Assembly: GCA_019695095.1 (NCBI GenBank)
Contig: JAIBAQ010000019.1
Span: 1-52,650, forward strand
DNA: 52,650 nucleotides
Direction of reading: 5' to 3'
From: Candidatus Hydrogenedentota bacterium
GTDB taxonomy: Bacteria > Hydrogenedentota > Hydrogenedentia > Hydrogenedentales > SLHB01
Under the pieces are notes generated by a model. That model did no database searches. It had not been told where the DNA came from and saw nothing but the letters and a program-made list of their open reading frames with translations. Shown piece by piece: positions 51,168-52,650 of this stretch (positions are counted from its first letter, which is position 1; every line of letters begins with the position of its first letter). The position numbers and the translations under genes were made by a program.

Positions 51168-52214
51168 CTACAACTGCACCGGTTTCCCGGATTCCGCCGA
51201 CCGGTAGATTGCTTCAATCACTTCCACCGACTTTCGCCCGTCTCGGCCATCAATCAGCGGCATACGGTCCTCAAGGATTGCATGCACAAAATCGTCGATC
51301 TGCCTCCGATGACCTTCATGCTTCAAACTCGCCAACGGGTCTGCCGCCCCCGACCCCAACGCCGATTCCTGACCGATCTGCGCGCGGATCTGCTCATCTT
51401 CCGGCCGCTCGTCCTTGAACTTCCAGACCACCAATTTCCCGTCTTCAAGCACCGCGCTGCCGTCCGTGCCATAAATTTCCACACGCGCCGCATGTCCCGG
51501 CCACGTCGCGGTGGAGCCTTCAATCACGCCCATCGCGCCGTTCTCGAACGTGAGCATTGCGCACGCCAAGTCCTCGACTTCCAGCCCTGTGTGGCCCACC
51601 AGCGCGGTTTGCGCGACGACCGACTTCACGCCGCCCATGAACCATACAAGCAGATCGATCTGATGGATGCCTTGGTTCATCAACACGCCGCCGCCATCCA
51701 ACTTACGCGTGCCGCGCCACGCGCCGCTGTCGTAATACTCCTGCGAGCGGAACCACTTGATGTACGCGTCCCCCATGACCAGCTTCCCAAACCGTCCCTC
51801 ATCCAGCGCCCTGCGGATGGCTAACGCTCCTTCCGCGAACCGGTACTGGAAGATGCATCCCAACTTCACGCCCGATTCGTCCACGGCCTTAATCAAGCGG
51901 TTGATGCGTTCCGAATTCACTTCCAGCGGCTTCTCCGCCAGAATATGCTTGCCTGCCTTTGCGCACTCCTCGGCAATCTCCGCCCGCATGCCGCTCGGCA
52001 CACACAAACTCACCGCATGCAGATCATCGCGCCGGAGCATGGCCTTATAGTCGGTATACGCCTCAGCGCCATACTTGTCCGCAAGCGCCTTCGCATTCTT
52101 TTCGACTACATCCGACACCGCGACCAGTCGCGCATCCGGAATTTCCGAAATGGCCTGCGCATGAACAGGACCGATGTTGCCGCAACCAATGATTCCCAAT
52201 CCAACTACTTTCAT
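51168..52214 (-). CDS. Gfo/Idh/MocA family oxidoreductase
   Basis: 348 residues from the ATG at 52214, with GGGAG close upstream; a start at 52268 would add 18 residues without support. KVVGLGIIGCGNIGPVHAQAI binds NAD(P). HILAEKPLEV has the canonical EKP catalytic lysine, and MNQGIHQIDLLVWFMGG gives the His and Asp pair. It probably acts on a sugar or cyclitol. It is a paralogue of the gene at 48345 but shorter and with the standard EKP motif. Confidence 0.92.
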   Translation of the reverse strand: MKVVGLGIIGCGNIGPVHAQAISEIPDARLVAVSDVVEKNAKALADKYGAEAYTDYKAMLRRDDLHAVSLCVPSGMRAEIAEECAKAGKHILAEKPLEVNSERINRLIKAVDESGVKLGCIFQYRFAEGALAIRRALDEGRFGKLVMGDAYIKWFRSQEYYDSGAWRGTRKLDGGGVLMNQGIHQIDLLVWFMGGVKSVVAQTALVGHTGLEVEDLACAMLTFENGAMGVIEGSTATWPGHAARVEIYGTDGSAVLEDGKLVVWKFKDERPEDEQIRAQIGQESALGSGAADPLASLKHEGHRRQIDDFVHAILEDRMPLIDGRDGRKSVEVIEAIYRSAESGKPVQL

Positions 52215-52650
52215 GACGCTCCCTTTGTGCCCCCGTGCCGGGTGTGTTGTGCATCGTGCAACGACCAACGCATTGCAGGCCTGATCCTTCCGCCCGGCGC
52301 CGGTATTCTTCCGTCGCGCCTGGCCCTTGCTCTCATTGGCCTGTCGCGCTAGTTACTATTGCATCATGCGATTTGATCACCCAAATTTCAAGCACCCACC
52401 TAACCCACTTGGCCTCACTCCGTTTTTGCTGTCCTTGCTGTCCTTGCTGTCCTTGCCGTCCTTGTTGTCCTTGCTGTCCTTGCCGTCGTTGTTGTTGTCC
52501 TTGTTGTCCTTGCTGTCCTTGCTGTCCTTGTCGTCCTTGTCGTCCTTGTCGTCCTTGTCGTCCTTGTCGTCCTTGTCGGCCTTGTCGTCCTTGTCGGCCC
52601 TTACCTTCGATTCTGCCTGTTGACTTCCCCTTCACCGCATTGCTACATTC
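52215..52650. other. Right-end non-coding region
   Basis: After the promoter region of the Gfo/Idh gene, 52427-52600 is a 9-bp minisatellite. I see no gene that I can support; the simple repeats create long open frames in two frames. Confidence 0.55.
52427..52600. repeat. 9-bp minisatellite (TCCTTGCTG / TCCTTGTCG)
   Basis: About 19 units of a 9-bp motif, first mostly TCCTTGCTG and then mostly TCCTTGTCG, with point variants. On the minus strand each unit would encode Gly-Arg-Gln or Gly-Gln-Gln, so it resembles a collagen-type triplet, but no start signal supports translation. Such arrays vary in unit number by slippage. Confidence 0.85.

Noticed and set aside
52427-52600. CRISPR array
   Set aside because: The repeats are contiguous 9-mers with no spacers and no cas genes nearby.
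52333-52635. Minus-strand collagen-like Gly-Arg-Gln frame
   Set aside because: It is produced entirely by the 9-bp minisatellite; it has a GTG start without a ribosome-binding site and no anchor or signal peptide.

Overview
The window is 52.65 kb of dense bacterial chromosome with moderately high GC, about 40 intact genes and short spacers. It holds no rRNA, tRNA or CRISPR array that I can recognise. Several traits point to a Gram-negative, free-living heterotroph of the PVC / Planctomycetota / Hydrogenedentota type: secreted Calx-beta and Ca-binding-repeat proteins, a decayed prepilin H-X9-DG fragment, two Gfo/Idh/MocA oxidoreductases, a sialidase-like protein, a redoxin / cytochrome c / Cu-monooxygenase fusion, and many palindromic intergenic repeats. 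The phylum is an inference from gene content, not a marker-gene result.

Layout. 1-700: an internally deleted transposase remnant and a large imperfect hairpin. 0.7-6.2 kb: acyl-CoA ligase, MgtE magnesium channel and a secreted lysyl-endopeptidase-like protease. 6.5-19.7 kb: a mostly forward-strand run of carbon-metabolism genes (SDR of the mannonate-oxidoreductase type, HAD hydrolase, PdxB, LarA-type racemase, PPi-dependent phosphofructokinase, 6-phosphogluconate dehydrogenase, sugar-phosphate isomerase-like TIM barrel, glycerate dehydrogenase). It is interrupted by a lipoprotein, a tiny Cys-rich protein on the other strand and a HicBA toxin-antitoxin pair. 20-23 kb: dxs, behind a possible pseudoknot leader, and an NAD-dependent epimerase/reductase. 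23.3-31.4 kb: purine genes on the minus strand in two groups, 6-phospho-glucosidase (GH4)-purC-purF and purH(N-domain)-purD, flanking a TPR membrane protein and a response regulator with a degenerate GGDEF domain.

31.7-36.6 kb: a C45-type Ntn hydrolase, a small membrane protein, a large glycosidase-like protein and an overlapping hemE. 36.6-39.1 kb: a tandem-repeat block, an entericidin-like lipopeptide and a PAS histidine kinase. 39.1-42 kb: an amino-acid permease and a DUF2851 protein whose junction forms a hairpin. 42-52.2 kb: secreted and membrane proteins, a sialidase-like protein, an RfbD-like reductase, the copper-monooxygenase fusion, two Gfo/Idh/MocA oxidoreductases and a parvulin isomerase. 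The right end is a 9-bp minisatellite.

Together the genes suggest breakdown of complex glycans and sugar acids (GH4, sialidase-like, glycosidase-like, Gfo/Idh, SDR, LarA) feeding a PPi-using glycolysis and the pentose phosphate pathway, beside housekeeping purine, heme, pyridoxal and isoprenoid steps. The most unusual items are the copper-monooxygenase fusion with all six copper ligands visible, the 58-residue CCHC-like protein, the LarA homologue with a conserved nickel-pincer site, the stand-alone IMP cyclohydrolase, the dxs leader and the several repeat families.
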